DNA from: Chlamydiota bacterium
Lineage (GTDB): Bacteria; Chlamydiota; Chlamydiia; Chlamydiales; Rhabdochlamydiaceae
NCBI GenBank assembly: GCA_013288075.1
Contig: JABDCQ010000003.1
Coordinates: forward strand, 1-64,000
Direction of reading: 5' to 3'
Length of the DNA: 64,000 bases
How positions within the stretch are numbered: position 1 is the first letter of the stretch; every line of letters begins with the position of its first letter. Under the pieces are notes generated by a model, which saw nothing but the letters and a program-made list of their open reading frames with translations, made no database searches and was not told the origin of the DNA. Of this stretch, positions 39,761 through 49,559 are shown in pieces. A program made the translations under genes and the position numbers.

Positions 39761-40426
39761 TTACAAAGATGAATTAATAAAGATATCGGTATTCCCCCAA
39801 GGAAAAGCGACAGGAAAGCTTTTTGAGACTTTGAACGAGGCAGGATCGTAATCGCTTAAGGGATAACTAATTGTGACGATTTTAACCCCCTTCTTAAGAT
39901 GCTTAAAAAGAGCGATAAGCCGCAAGATCTCCTCATCTTCAAGGCATGTGCCATATAAATAAATGGCAGTATAACCTGATAAATCAACCTCTCCCATTTC
40001 CCCTAGCAAAAAAGAAGCCCTAGAAAGATTTTGCTTCTCCTTTACCTTATTGGCCTTCTCAACAAAAGCAGGGTTCCATTCAATCCCCCTAACTCTACAC
40101 CCTAGTAAACAGCTAAGAAACAAAACCCCGCGCCCTCTTCCGCAGCCCAAATCTAAAATATGGTCATCTGGGCCTAAAAAACACTCTTTAGCAACCTCGG
40201 CCAAAACACTAAGAGGCGTTTCCCCATAAGCATTCACCTCTTTGGCACCCTTACTTTGTAAAAACTTCCTGCTCATTTTGTAAGGATTATCAAATAAGTA
40301 CTCCTTCTTAAGAAGAGCATCCACAGCCTTAAACGCAAGGTCTTTATAAAAAACGCGCCTAACAAAAAGCTCCTCTTTCCAAAGAAAAACCCTACACTTA
40401 AAAAACAAATAAAAAAACTCAAGCAT
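39761..40426 (-). CDS. class I SAM-dependent methyltransferase
   Basis: DHILDLGCGRGRGVLFLSCLLGCRVRGIEWNPAFVEKA. Confidence 0.8.
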   Translation of the reverse strand: MLEFFYLFFKCRVFLWKEELFVRRVFYKDLAFKAVDALLKKEYLFDNPYKMSRKFLQSKGAKEVNAYGETPLSVLAEVAKECFLGPDDHILDLGCGRGRGVLFLSCLLGCRVRGIEWNPAFVEKANKVKEKQNLSRASFLLGEMGEVDLSGYTAIYLYGTCLEDEEILRLIALFKHLKKGVKIVTISYPLSDYDPASFKVSKSFPVAFPWGNTDIFINSSL

Positions 40427-40447
40427 CAGCTCTTCCTTTCCCCAATC

Positions 40448-40786
40448 TTATTGCAGATGAAGAACTCTTTCTAATTCAACGATTAGGCTTGGAATATCTT
40501 CTTTGATAGTGCCCCATACTATCCGATGACTAATATCAAAATACCCATGTATTAATTGGTTTCTCATACCAATTACTTGCCTCCAAGGAATAGTTGGAAT
40601 TTCAGCTTGTAAAGGTAAAGAAACTGCATTAGCAGCTTCCCCTATTAGGAGTAACTCGCGAATAACTCCACCAAGAAGCAATCTATCTTTTTCTAAATCA
40701 GATATATCTTTATTGGCAACATGATGGCATACCGCTTTGGCAGCCTCCAACATGTGATTAAGTCGGTTAAAATCTTTCTTGTTCAT
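40448..40786 (-). CDS. HepT-like ribonuclease toxin (DUF86)
   Basis: R-x4-H-x-Y motif RNQLIHGYF; IPWRQVIGMRNQLIHGYFDI; start inferred at MNKKDF. Confidence 0.85.
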   Translation of the reverse strand: MNKKDFNRLNHMLEAAKAVCHHVANKDISDLEKDRLLLGGVIRELLLIGEAANAVSLPLQAEIPTIPWRQVIGMRNQLIHGYFDISHRIVWGTIKEDIPSLIVELERVLHLQ

Positions 40787-41084
40787 ATAAAGGGTATGAT
40801 TGTTTGATAACTTCACTTCTAAAAAGCTTACTAATATCTTCTGGAGTTCTAAGATCCACTTCTCTTCCTAGATTCAGGGAAAGCTCGTCCTTCATTTTCA
40901 CCATGCTAAAAAGTCCGGGAATATACTGCGGATCAAATTCCACAAGTACATCAACATCGCTTGCTTCAGAAAAATGATCTGATAATACCGAACCAAAAAG
41001 AGCTAATTTAACAATATGATGTGCCTGACAAAATTTTTTAATCCAACTTTTAGAAATTTTGATCTTTGGTTCCATCATATACAT
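40767..41084 (-). CDS. MntA-like minimal nucleotidyltransferase antitoxin
   Basis: LFGSVLSDHFSEASDVDVLVEF (GSx10DxD), paired with HepT. Confidence 0.87.
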   Translation of the reverse strand: MYMMEPKIKISKSWIKKFCQAHHIVKLALFGSVLSDHFSEASDVDVLVEFDPQYIPGLFSMVKMKDELSLNLGREVDLRTPEDISKLFRSEVIKQSYPLYEQERF

Positions 41085-41221
41085 TCCTTATTTTAAGGAT
41101 TACAAGCTAGCAAAACGAAAAGCAAGATTACCATCTTCTAGCTTTTGTATAACACGGTAAAATTTATCTGTCACTTATATCACCTTTAAAATGCACGGTG
41201 CCCTTTAATTTATCAAAAACC

Positions 41222-42184
41222 TCACCAGTTAATGGAGTGGCCTGTCTCTATGGCTAGAAAGGCTGAGGGGTCGATCTCCTCTTTTTGGAGGGCTTTTAAT
41301 AGATCGTAGGGGGGCTGATTGAAAGGTTCATCAGATAGATTAAAGGTTTTCCAATGCATGCCTAAACTAAGCACAGAGTGCACTTCTTTATGAATTCTCA
41401 CCGCATTTTTAGGTTCAATATGCACAGGGCTCATAAATTTCCGCGGGACATACGTTCCAATAGGAATAAGGCTTAAATCCATCGAACCAAATGTTTGCCC
41501 AATCTTTTTAAAATCGTAGGGGTTATAACCGGTATCTCCCACAAAATAAAGCTGCTTTTTAAACTTGGCTCCCTTTGTAAAGTTTACAACCCAACCCGCC
41601 CAAAGGGTTTTATTAAAATCAAAAGGCGATCTGCCAGAAAAATGCTGAGTCGGCACAGCAGTTGCCTTAATTTCTATCCCCCTCATCTCTAGATCAATAG
41701 ACTCCCACCAACTGCGCTCTAGTACATTTTCAATGCCAAGACGCGTAAACCACTTCTTTACCCCTAGGGGAACAAGCCATAAAATATGAGGGAACTTAGC
41801 ATACAGCGCCAAAACTGTTGCTTTATCAAGATGGTCGTAGTGATTGTGGCTAATGAGCACAAGATCTATAGAAGGAAGATCATCTAACTCCAAAGGAGGA
41901 GAGTGGCGTCTCTTGGGACCCAAAAAAGAGAGAGGAGAGCAGCGAGAGCTCCATATAGGATCTGTTAAAATGTTCAATCCCTTCACCTTAATTAAAAAGG
42001 TGCTGTGATTAATCCACATAGCTGACGGCTTATCAGCCTCTGCAACAGATCTAACCACAGGGTAGGTAAAAGAAGCTGGCGCTTTAGGATAGTGTTTTAA
42101 ATCATCATAATACCCCGTTTTCCATAGAATAACATCCAAAAACTTTCTTCTAAGATTGGAAATATAAGGATTACTAAAACGCAT
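41222..42184 (-). CDS. MBL-fold metallohydrolase (NAPE-PLD/UlaG-like)
   Basis: MWINHSTFLIKVKGLNILTDPIWS, LISHNHYDHLDKAT, FVGDTGYNPYDFKKI. Confidence 0.9.
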   Translation of the reverse strand: MRFSNPYISNLRRKFLDVILWKTGYYDDLKHYPKAPASFTYPVVRSVAEADKPSAMWINHSTFLIKVKGLNILTDPIWSSRCSPLSFLGPKRRHSPPLELDDLPSIDLVLISHNHYDHLDKATVLALYAKFPHILWLVPLGVKKWFTRLGIENVLERSWWESIDLEMRGIEIKATAVPTQHFSGRSPFDFNKTLWAGWVVNFTKGAKFKKQLYFVGDTGYNPYDFKKIGQTFGSMDLSLIPIGTYVPRKFMSPVHIEPKNAVRIHKEVHSVLSLGMHWKTFNLSDEPFNQPPYDLLKALQKEEIDPSAFLAIETGHSINW

Positions 42185-42272
42185 ACCTATACCCTAAACA
42201 TATATAATATATATTTTAATAACATTATTTAATTTAAAGATCAAGAAGAGAAATTATGAAAGATGAACTATG

Positions 42273-42449
42273 CATTATAAAACAAGAGAGAACAAAATCC
42301 CCCTCTCTCTTCCTCTGTGGTTTTCTTACCTCTGTGGTTAAAAAAAATGCAAGTCTTTGTGTGCTCAAGTGTTAGCCAAGATATAAACCACAGAGGTAAG
42401 AAACCACAGAGGAAGAAAGAGAGATTTTGTTCTCTCTTGTTTCATAATT
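42273..42449. repeat. palindromic intergenic repeat family, copy 9
   Basis: cctctgtggttttcttacctctgtggtt ... aaaccacagaggtaagaaaccacagagg; private outer arms aaacaagagagaacaaaatc / gattttgttctctcttgttt. Confidence 0.9.
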
Positions 42450-44041
42450 CATAAGCTTAAGGAAAGAGGGGTTGTATCTGTGAGTTCTTGGGGACCGAAG
42501 AATTGGATGGGGCCGGGGAATTTATAATCATCTTGAAGGGCTAAAGCTTGCCGAATTTGCTTGAAATGCAAAAAGGGAGCTTTTCCAAGATCTACAAGCG
42601 CTTTTTGAATAACAGGCTTTAATTTTCCCTGTCTCTTTTCAAGACACATAAGCATGGTAAGGGGTAAGCCTCCCATTTGCCACTCTGAGGCAGGCTTTTC
42701 AAGATTTTTTACAAAGGCCATATAGCCGGTTAGGCCTTCTTTGAGTAAAATACAAGCACTCATCCCCAAAACGTAGCAATAATTTGCATCAAAATTAGAA
42801 GGAAGGGCCGATCTTCCCTCATAACCCAAAAAGTGGGCTACAGGGCTAAACTTCCCTTTATAAGACCGCTCCTTTAACTCTTTTTTAACGCAGCTTATGA
42901 GCAGTTTTTCTGTTTCAATAGAAGAGACCTGAACATTTCCATGCGGATCTCTATCTAAAAGAAGCTGCTTTTGTATTTCTTCTGGAAGGCTAATAAAGCA
43001 TTCTCTAGAACTTTCAGTTAATGCCTGCTTATCAAAAGAAGTCTCCGCATTGATTTCCTCAATTAAAGCTCTAATCTCAGGAATAAATTCAATAAGCCCT
43101 TCAGGGATAAGAACAACCCCATAGTTTTTATCTTCTCTTTCGCGCTTACAAACAAGATCGGCTAATTGGCGTGTAATCTCTTTAAGCGTTGTTTTGTTAA
43201 AGGCAATCTCCTCTCCAATAAGAGCACAGTTAGGATGCGTTTTAAGCGCGCACTCTAGCGTGATATGAGAAGCTGATCTTCCCATGAGTTTAATAAAATG
43301 GTAATATTTTTTAGCCGACAAAGCATCTTTGCAAATATTGCCAATCATCTCGGAATACACTTTGCATGCCGTATCAAATCCAAAAGGAATTGCCACCCAA
43401 GGATTTTGCAGGTCCCCATCAATTGTTTTAGGAACCCCAATCACTTTAGTTTTGCTTCCTTTTTGTAAAAGGTATTCTGCCAAAATAGCAGCATTGGTAT
43501 TAGAGTCGTCTCCTCCAATAATGACAAGCCCATCTAGATTTAGTGAGGTAAGAGTTTTAAAAGCGGATTCAAGCTGGTCTTCACTCTCAATTTTCGTGCG
43601 CCCAGACCCTATTAAATCAAAGCCCCCCTGATTGCGAAAAGAGACAATAGAAGAAGCGTCAAGCTCTTTATATTTACCTTGAATAATGCCATTTGGACCA
43701 TCTAAAAAACCAAGGAGCGTGCTTTTTTGATGAAGCTTTTTTAAAGCATCAAAAAGCCCAGCAATCACATTGTGTCCGCCTGGAGCCTGCCCGCCTGAAA
43801 ATACAACACCCACACGAAGAGGATGAGCTTTCTTGGCCTCCCCTTTTTTTAAATGCAAGACCGGGCGCCCATAAGTTTGAGGAAACCTCGCCTTAAGCTC
43901 TTCCTCATTTCTCAAGCAAGCAGTACTCCCCTTTTCTTTCTCAGAGCAAACCGTTTCTAAATGATGAAAAAGAGAAGGAATCTCCCCTTGATATTTTTGT
44001 CTTAAAACTCCAAGCACATCTACCCCTTCCATAACTCCCAA
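42449..44041 (-). CDS. pfp: diphosphate-dependent 6-phosphofructokinase
   Basis: VGVVFSGGQAPGGHNVIAGL, IIGGDDSNTNAAILAEY, GVPKTIDGDLQN, KLMGRSASHITLECAL. Confidence 0.93.
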   Translation of the reverse strand: MGVMEGVDVLGVLRQKYQGEIPSLFHHLETVCSEKEKGSTACLRNEEELKARFPQTYGRPVLHLKKGEAKKAHPLRVGVVFSGGQAPGGHNVIAGLFDALKKLHQKSTLLGFLDGPNGIIQGKYKELDASSIVSFRNQGGFDLIGSGRTKIESEDQLESAFKTLTSLNLDGLVIIGGDDSNTNAAILAEYLLQKGSKTKVIGVPKTIDGDLQNPWVAIPFGFDTACKVYSEMIGNICKDALSAKKYYHFIKLMGRSASHITLECALKTHPNCALIGEEIAFNKTTLKEITRQLADLVCKREREDKNYGVVLIPEGLIEFIPEIRALIEEINAETSFDKQALTESSRECFISLPEEIQKQLLLDRDPHGNVQVSSIETEKLLISCVKKELKERSYKGKFSPVAHFLGYEGRSALPSNFDANYCYVLGMSACILLKEGLTGYMAFVKNLEKPASEWQMGGLPLTMLMCLEKRQGKLKPVIQKALVDLGKAPFLHFKQIRQALALQDDYKFPGPIQFFGPQELTDTTPLSLSL

Positions 44042-44113
44042 GACATTAGAATGTTTTAGGTTACACTGTATTATGTGCCGGCAATTTAGGCAACATCAGG
44101 CTTTAACCCGATG

Positions 44114-44950
44114 TTAAAAGATATCAGGCTCGCTATCTGATTCAGATGTTGAGTCTGCCAAACTAGGATACACCCCATTTAACATAGCTGCGCGTTCATT
44201 TAAAGAAACCCACGCCTCCTCTGAACTATCCGATGATAGAGACTCTGTATCTGAGATCTCTTCACGCTCTGTTAAGTCTTTAATAATCCCCAGCTCCATA
44301 CAAGAATCTTTAAAGCTTTCTTCTATTTTAATTTCTTCCAATCGTTTAAAACATGCCGATCGCATTTCTCTCATAATCAGGGTGGTCGATGCTAACCATT
44401 TCCTACAACACAACAAATATTTCTTTTCATTATTGAGGTCTTTTAGCATGTGAGCAGAGAGGCCTTGAAGATAAAATGTGCATACGCTTGGATTTTTGAT
44501 CTCGGCCAGCGCATCAAGAGCTTCTTGGTATCTCTCTGTTTTAAAATAATATATCCCCATTAAGACATGTCCTCTATCCAAGACATTTCTAGGCAAAGAG
44601 CCTGTCATTAACTCTTTAATCGTATCCAAAGAATCAAATGGCGCCTTAGAATAAAAAATAGCAATTAATTTACGCGCAGCTAATTTCTCTTCTTTTGAGC
44701 ATTTAGAATATTCTACAAATTCTCTAATGTCAGAAACGCCAGAATCTTGGAGAAAATCAGCTCCCATAGTCAATCTGGATCTGAAGTTATCTATTAAACC
44801 GCTATCAATTTCCCCTCTTTCCACCCCTTTTGTATCACTAAAAGGATTCACATCAAACTGTTCTTTAGGAGGATTTTTTGTGCGATCCATAAAATATTCA
44901 TTATTATCCCAAGGATAACTTACACCGCTAAGAGAAAGAAAACCTGACAT
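44114..44950 (-). CDS. hypothetical protein with acidic Ser-rich C-terminus
   Basis: ORF; SDTESLSSDSSEEAWVSL...SLADSTSESDSEPDIF tail, TPR-like middle. Confidence 0.7.
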   Translation of the reverse strand: MSGFLSLSGVSYPWDNNEYFMDRTKNPPKEQFDVNPFSDTKGVERGEIDSGLIDNFRSRLTMGADFLQDSGVSDIREFVEYSKCSKEEKLAARKLIAIFYSKAPFDSLDTIKELMTGSLPRNVLDRGHVLMGIYYFKTERYQEALDALAEIKNPSVCTFYLQGLSAHMLKDLNNEKKYLLCCRKWLASTTLIMREMRSACFKRLEEIKIEESFKDSCMELGIIKDLTEREEISDTESLSSDSSEEAWVSLNERAAMLNGVYPSLADSTSESDSEPDIF

Positions 44951-45273
44951 ATAAACCCCTTTATTTTTTGTTTTATTAAATTATTTAATAATATTTTACA
45001 ACATAGTTTATTTTACAAAAACAAATAAACATTTTATTAATTTAAATTATTAAAACCTTAACACAAAACAAAAAAAACGAACTATATTCCCGCGTAAGCC
45101 CCAATGTAAACCTTTGCTCGTCAGCCCCTTGGAGTGCTATTTCCTATACGCAGCCTTCTAAACAACCTATAAATTAAACAAAAATCATGTCGACAATTAA
45201 TAATTTGTAGTATATAATTAGGTTAATAATATTTTTCGTTTTTTTAATAAAATTAATAATAAAAAAGAGAAGA

Positions 45274-46410
45274 ATGACACTATCTATAAAATCATTATAT
45301 GCTTTAGATCTTGCAGGGACTGAGGTTTCACGATTTTCTTCAGCTTTAAGAGGAAATCTATCTGCAGCGAAGCAGAACATCCAAGCCATTGAAACGATGC
45401 GCGAGGCTGTATTTCACCCGCATCTTTACCTTCCCCTTCCGCAATACTCCTCTTCAGTAAAAGAGCCTTATAAGGGCACATGTCAATCTTTTATTTCGGA
45501 AGTAAAAGACACTGTAAATAACACAGTGAATTCAATGAATTATAGCGCTGCGACTCCGTTACTTAAAACAATTGGCCAATTAAATGAGGGTAAAACTTTT
45601 CAAGCAATGCATATCTCTTCTGAAAACGAATACCCTTTAAGTAACTGCGCCGGCATGTCACATGCCATCCTCAAGAATCTAAAAAAAGAGCATGGAATTG
45701 AAGGGATGCTCGCAGTAACAAGAGCTAATCTTTATACCCCTTTTGAGCATTCTGCAGTCATAGCAGAGTGTGCAGATGGGTATGTTTATGTTGAATCATG
45801 CGATGATGAGGAAAAAAGATTAATAGCGGTGGCATTTAATTCGAGTGTTTATGGTAATGGTTGGTCAATTTCTGCCACAAAACCAGGGAACGCCTCTCCT
45901 TTGATCTTGAAAAGACTTTCAATAGATGAAAGCCGAGTAGAAACTAATTTTTATTCAACAAATGTTATCAATGGCGATAGTATTGTCATGAGAAAACACC
46001 TCATTTTCTGCGCTTCAAGATGCTTTCCTATTGTGAATACTGAACAAACTAAAATTATTGCAATTTACCCAAATAAAAAGGAGATTGTTCTAGAGGACCG
46101 CTCCGATAAAGAAAATGTAAAAAAAGAAACCTTTTCTTTTGAGGCAATCAGGTCAGGCCCTTTAAAGAATACAGAAGGCTTTTTTACAAAATTTCAAGAG
46201 TTTGTTAAAGACGGCTTTGTATCTCCTCAGGAATTAGAGCAACAATTAGTCACCATTGCCACACAAGAAGACCGCATCAGAGAGCTTTATGCAAACATTC
46301 ACATTCCTCCTGAAAAAAAGAAAGAAGGGAAGCCCCTTATTCATAAACCTGCTGAATCTCCAATGCCTTCTATATCCCCTCAGGGATTTATTAATTCATT
46401 ACTTTGGTAA
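45274..46410 (+). CDS. hypothetical protein, possible papain-like Cys/His fold
   Basis: 378 aa ORF; LSNCAGMSHAILKNLK ... FEHSAVIAECADGYVYVESCDD. Confidence 0.75.
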   Translation: MTLSIKSLYALDLAGTEVSRFSSALRGNLSAAKQNIQAIETMREAVFHPHLYLPLPQYSSSVKEPYKGTCQSFISEVKDTVNNTVNSMNYSAATPLLKTIGQLNEGKTFQAMHISSENEYPLSNCAGMSHAILKNLKKEHGIEGMLAVTRANLYTPFEHSAVIAECADGYVYVESCDDEEKRLIAVAFNSSVYGNGWSISATKPGNASPLILKRLSIDESRVETNFYSTNVINGDSIVMRKHLIFCASRCFPIVNTEQTKIIAIYPNKKEIVLEDRSDKENVKKETFSFEAIRSGPLKNTEGFFTKFQEFVKDGFVSPQELEQQLVTIATQEDRIRELYANIHIPPEKKKEGKPLIHKPAESPMPSISPQGFINSLLW

Positions 46411-46580
46411 TACTCGATGTTCCACTTTTTAGGGCTCCCTGGAGTTATTCCAGCTTTGCCATATCAATTCTCCTCGGCGTCCATAGCTCTTCGCTATGAA
46501 CTCCTCGTTCGAAACGCTTCGCTTTGATCTGGCTTTGCTGGAATAACTCCAGGGAGCCCTAAAAAGTGGAACATCGAGTA
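46411..46580. repeat. long inverted repeat (44-bp identical arms) between convergent genes
   Basis: tactcgatgttccactttttagggctccctggagttattccagc (46411-46454) and its exact reverse complement (46537-46580), with nested hairpins in the loop. Confidence 0.93.
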
Positions 46581-47524
46581 ATAGTTATTACAAGGGCGGT
46601 CTTTCCTTTATAATACTTGCAATTTTCAGGGACTTGAATATCGATCCATTCTTCTTTATAGTCCAGCCAGGGATTGGTGATGATATGATCGATAAATTTT
46701 TGATTCTCGAATTTTGAAGTAGGGTCTTCTAAGAAACAAGAAAAACGGGACCCTTTGCGTGTATGTTTTTCTAAAATAAGACTTAGAAATTCAAAAAGAC
46801 GGTCCCCTTTTTCCTCAAAAGCAAAAGGAGCTGATACCGGCTTAGATACAAAAGAGGCCAGATCGGCTTCTTTAATTAACCCTTTTGCAAGAAACCTTTC
46901 TATTGCCCAACCAGCTTGCTTTTCTGTGATTTGAGCATTTTGTTTTAGCTCATCTAAAAAAGTAAGTAAGTGTATAGATTCTAGAGGGCCTTCTTGTGTG
47001 ATTAGTTGGAAAAATTCTAAAAGATCTTCATCCTTATAAACCTTTTGGAAATGAGAAGAAAGAGAGTTTTTTGCTTCCAAAAGCACTTGTTGCCCCTTTT
47101 TTACAACTACGTGAGAATGATCTGCTTGTCTGCGTAAATTCTGCATTTCTTCTTCACTTTCTAGAGGATAATCATCAAAAAAAATGGCGTCGTAAACACC
47201 TAAAAGCGCTAAAGCATTCTGCCAGGTATCTTCTACGATAGTAACACCTTTATGCTTTTTAGCAAATTCACGCGCTTTTTCTGCAACCATAGGATCACAT
47301 TCAATAATCGTATGACTTTTGGGTTGATATGTCTGAATCGCCTCTGCTGAATAACCACAACCAAATCCAATTTCTAACACATCCCCAAAGGGCTTAAGCG
47401 CATCAATACAAGCCTGCATATAAGGCTTTTCCCATTCCATCATAACCTGAAACCGGCCCTCTTTCAAAAGCTGTTCCTTTCCATATTCATCCTCTTTAAA
47501 CTCAAGATCTTCTTTTTTTCCCAT
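46559..47524 (-). CDS. guanidinoacetate N-methyltransferase-like SAM methyltransferase
   Basis: RFQVMMEWEKPYMQACIDALKPFGDVLEIGFGCGYSAEAIQ...HTIIECDP...IFFDDYPLESEEEMQ; last six residues RCSTF* region lies in the inverted repeat arm. Confidence 0.75.
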   Translation of the reverse strand: MGKKEDLEFKEDEYGKEQLLKEGRFQVMMEWEKPYMQACIDALKPFGDVLEIGFGCGYSAEAIQTYQPKSHTIIECDPMVAEKAREFAKKHKGVTIVEDTWQNALALLGVYDAIFFDDYPLESEEEMQNLRRQADHSHVVVKKGQQVLLEAKNSLSSHFQKVYKDEDLLEFFQLITQEGPLESIHLLTFLDELKQNAQITEKQAGWAIERFLAKGLIKEADLASFVSKPVSAPFAFEEKGDRLFEFLSLILEKHTRKGSRFSCFLEDPTSKFENQKFIDHIITNPWLDYKEEWIDIQVPENCKYYKGKTALVITITRCSTF

Positions 47525-47586
47525 GCTACAACCAATTTTTGATTACACTCTATTCTTTTGCGCCCTTATCTCAGCTTAGATTGCTC

Positions 47587-49365
47587 TCAACTTACAGGAG
47601 GACGGTCTGGGAGAAAGCCACCGACTTGCATTTTCCACATCCTAGCATAAAGACCATCAAGCTTGAGCAAAAAATCATGACTCCCCTCTTCCACAATCTT
47701 TCCCTTGTCAAAAACTAAAATACGATCCATACGAGATAAGGTCGAAAGGCGATGAGCAATCACAATAGTTGTGCGATTCTGCATGAGTTTTTCTAGGCTA
47801 TCTTGAATGTACCTCTCGGTCACAGAATCTAGGGACGATGTCGCTTCATCCAAAAAGAGAATGGGCGCATCTGCTAAAATTGCCCGAGCAATGGCAATCC
47901 TTTGCCTTTTCCCTCCGGAAAGCTTAGTCCCTCTTTCCCCTACTATGGCTTCATAGCCCTTAGGAATATTCCGAATGAATTCATCGCAGTGCGCTAGTTT
48001 TGCTGCGCAAATGATCTCTTCCTCTCTTGCCTCAGGTTTTCCATAACATATATTTTCTCGCAAGGTCCTATGAAAAAGCACAGGATCTTGAGGTATCAGG
48101 GCAATCTGCTTCCGGAGCGATTCCAGGCTAACATCCGCAATTTCCTGTCCATCAATGAGAATTTTTCCCTTATGCAAAGGAAAAAACCGTAAAATTAAGT
48201 TGATGAAAGTAGATTTTCCCGCACCTGTAAAACCGACAAGCCCAACCTTTTCACCTCCGCGGATCTGAACATGTTTGTTCTCGAATAAATCTTTTTCTCC
48301 ATAACAGAAAGAAACATTATCGAAGACAATTTCGCCAAGTGAGATTTTTAACTCTTTTGCACCCGCCTTATCTCCTAAATCTTGAGGATCGCGCATTACA
48401 GAGTAAGCCTGTTTAGCTGTCCCAAAAGACTGAAAAAAAATAGGCAAGGCCGAACCCACTGCCCACGTAACTCCTGTGATATTCCACATGGTGGTAAAAA
48501 CCTGAATAACTTGACCACTCGTTATTTGGTTGTGGGTCCATAAATAAAGAAGAGAGCCGTTTATTCCAAGAAAACCTACAACACAATAAAAAAGATCAGT
48601 GAAACATCGCATCTTTTCGATATAACACTTAGAGCTAGTGTTTGTGTCTTTCTCTTCTTGCTGAAAAGGATCTACGGCTTTTCTTTCATACTTAAAGCGG
48701 TAAAAAAGATTAACGGCAAAGTTATTTGTAAAACTATCGACAATTTTTCCAAGTAACGTGCTGCGCGCCTCTCCATGCCGATGCTCGTAAAGATCACACG
48801 ATTTGCTAAACTTAAGAGTAACGCTCAAATGAATAGTCATCCAGACAAGTAAGATCCCAGCAAAAACAGGATTCACAAACCAAAAGACCACCAAGCCTAG
48901 AATACATGTCGCAATCGCAGGAAAGATTGGCCAAAACAATTGCTGAATGATCGATTCTACTTGCCCTGTCATATCGCTCATTTTATTAGCTAAGCTCCCC
49001 GAAAACCGCTCATTAAAATAGTGAGGAGAATGATGCTGAATATGATCAAACATTGCCATGCGAAGATCCGCTTGAAGTTTCGGAAGCGCTTTTGCCATTA
49101 AAAAGCCCATTGTCCGAGAAGCTAGCGCAATGTATACACTCAAACACACACCTCCAATGATCGGCCCTCGCAATGCCTCCCAAGCAGCCATTCGATCGCC
49201 TTCATAAGTGGTGAAAATATCAACAACCAAATGCAAAATATAAGGCCACAGCATAGATTCAAGAGGCCAAGCAAGGGAATCAAGGAGAAAGATCAAGATA
49301 AACGTCCATTTCTGAGACCGCATGAACTGCCATACAAAACCAATAAGCTCTTTATAAGAAACCAC
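47587..49365 (-). CDS. ABC transporter, fused permease/ATPase
   Basis: six-TM region, GFTGAGKSTFINLILRF, LSGGKRQRIAIARAIL, ILFLDEATSSLDS. Confidence 0.94.
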   Translation of the reverse strand: MVSYKELIGFVWQFMRSQKWTFILIFLLDSLAWPLESMLWPYILHLVVDIFTTYEGDRMAAWEALRGPIIGGVCLSVYIALASRTMGFLMAKALPKLQADLRMAMFDHIQHHSPHYFNERFSGSLANKMSDMTGQVESIIQQLFWPIFPAIATCILGLVVFWFVNPVFAGILLVWMTIHLSVTLKFSKSCDLYEHRHGEARSTLLGKIVDSFTNNFAVNLFYRFKYERKAVDPFQQEEKDTNTSSKCYIEKMRCFTDLFYCVVGFLGINGSLLYLWTHNQITSGQVIQVFTTMWNITGVTWAVGSALPIFFQSFGTAKQAYSVMRDPQDLGDKAGAKELKISLGEIVFDNVSFCYGEKDLFENKHVQIRGGEKVGLVGFTGAGKSTFINLILRFFPLHKGKILIDGQEIADVSLESLRKQIALIPQDPVLFHRTLRENICYGKPEAREEEIICAAKLAHCDEFIRNIPKGYEAIVGERGTKLSGGKRQRIAIARAILADAPILFLDEATSSLDSVTERYIQDSLEKLMQNRTTIVIAHRLSTLSRMDRILVFDKGKIVEEGSHDFLLKLDGLYARMWKMQVGGFLPDRPPVS

Positions 49366-49559
49366 TTTAAATCTCTAATGAATTATTTAACCCCCAGTTC
49401 TGTGTTCACATGGGGGTTAAATAAGAATCTCACAAGTAAGTATACTATTCAAGTTTTCTTGTTCTTCTAAAGGTCCTTCAGGACACAAGAAATTACTATG
49501 TCTTAAATAACCAGGATTGAATATAACGACCTAATATCTTAACAAAAGAAGAGCTTCCT

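Noticed and set aside
44091-44114. AACATCAGGCTTTAACCCGATGTT small inverted repeat near the pfp start
   Set aside because: Short, imperfect stem without a U-tract; not enough support for a terminator or riboswitch.
46559-46578. CSTF at the C-terminus of the GAMT-like protein as a second CaaX box
   Set aside because: Ser/Thr at the aliphatic positions make it a poor CaaX motif, and the residues come from the inverted repeat arm.
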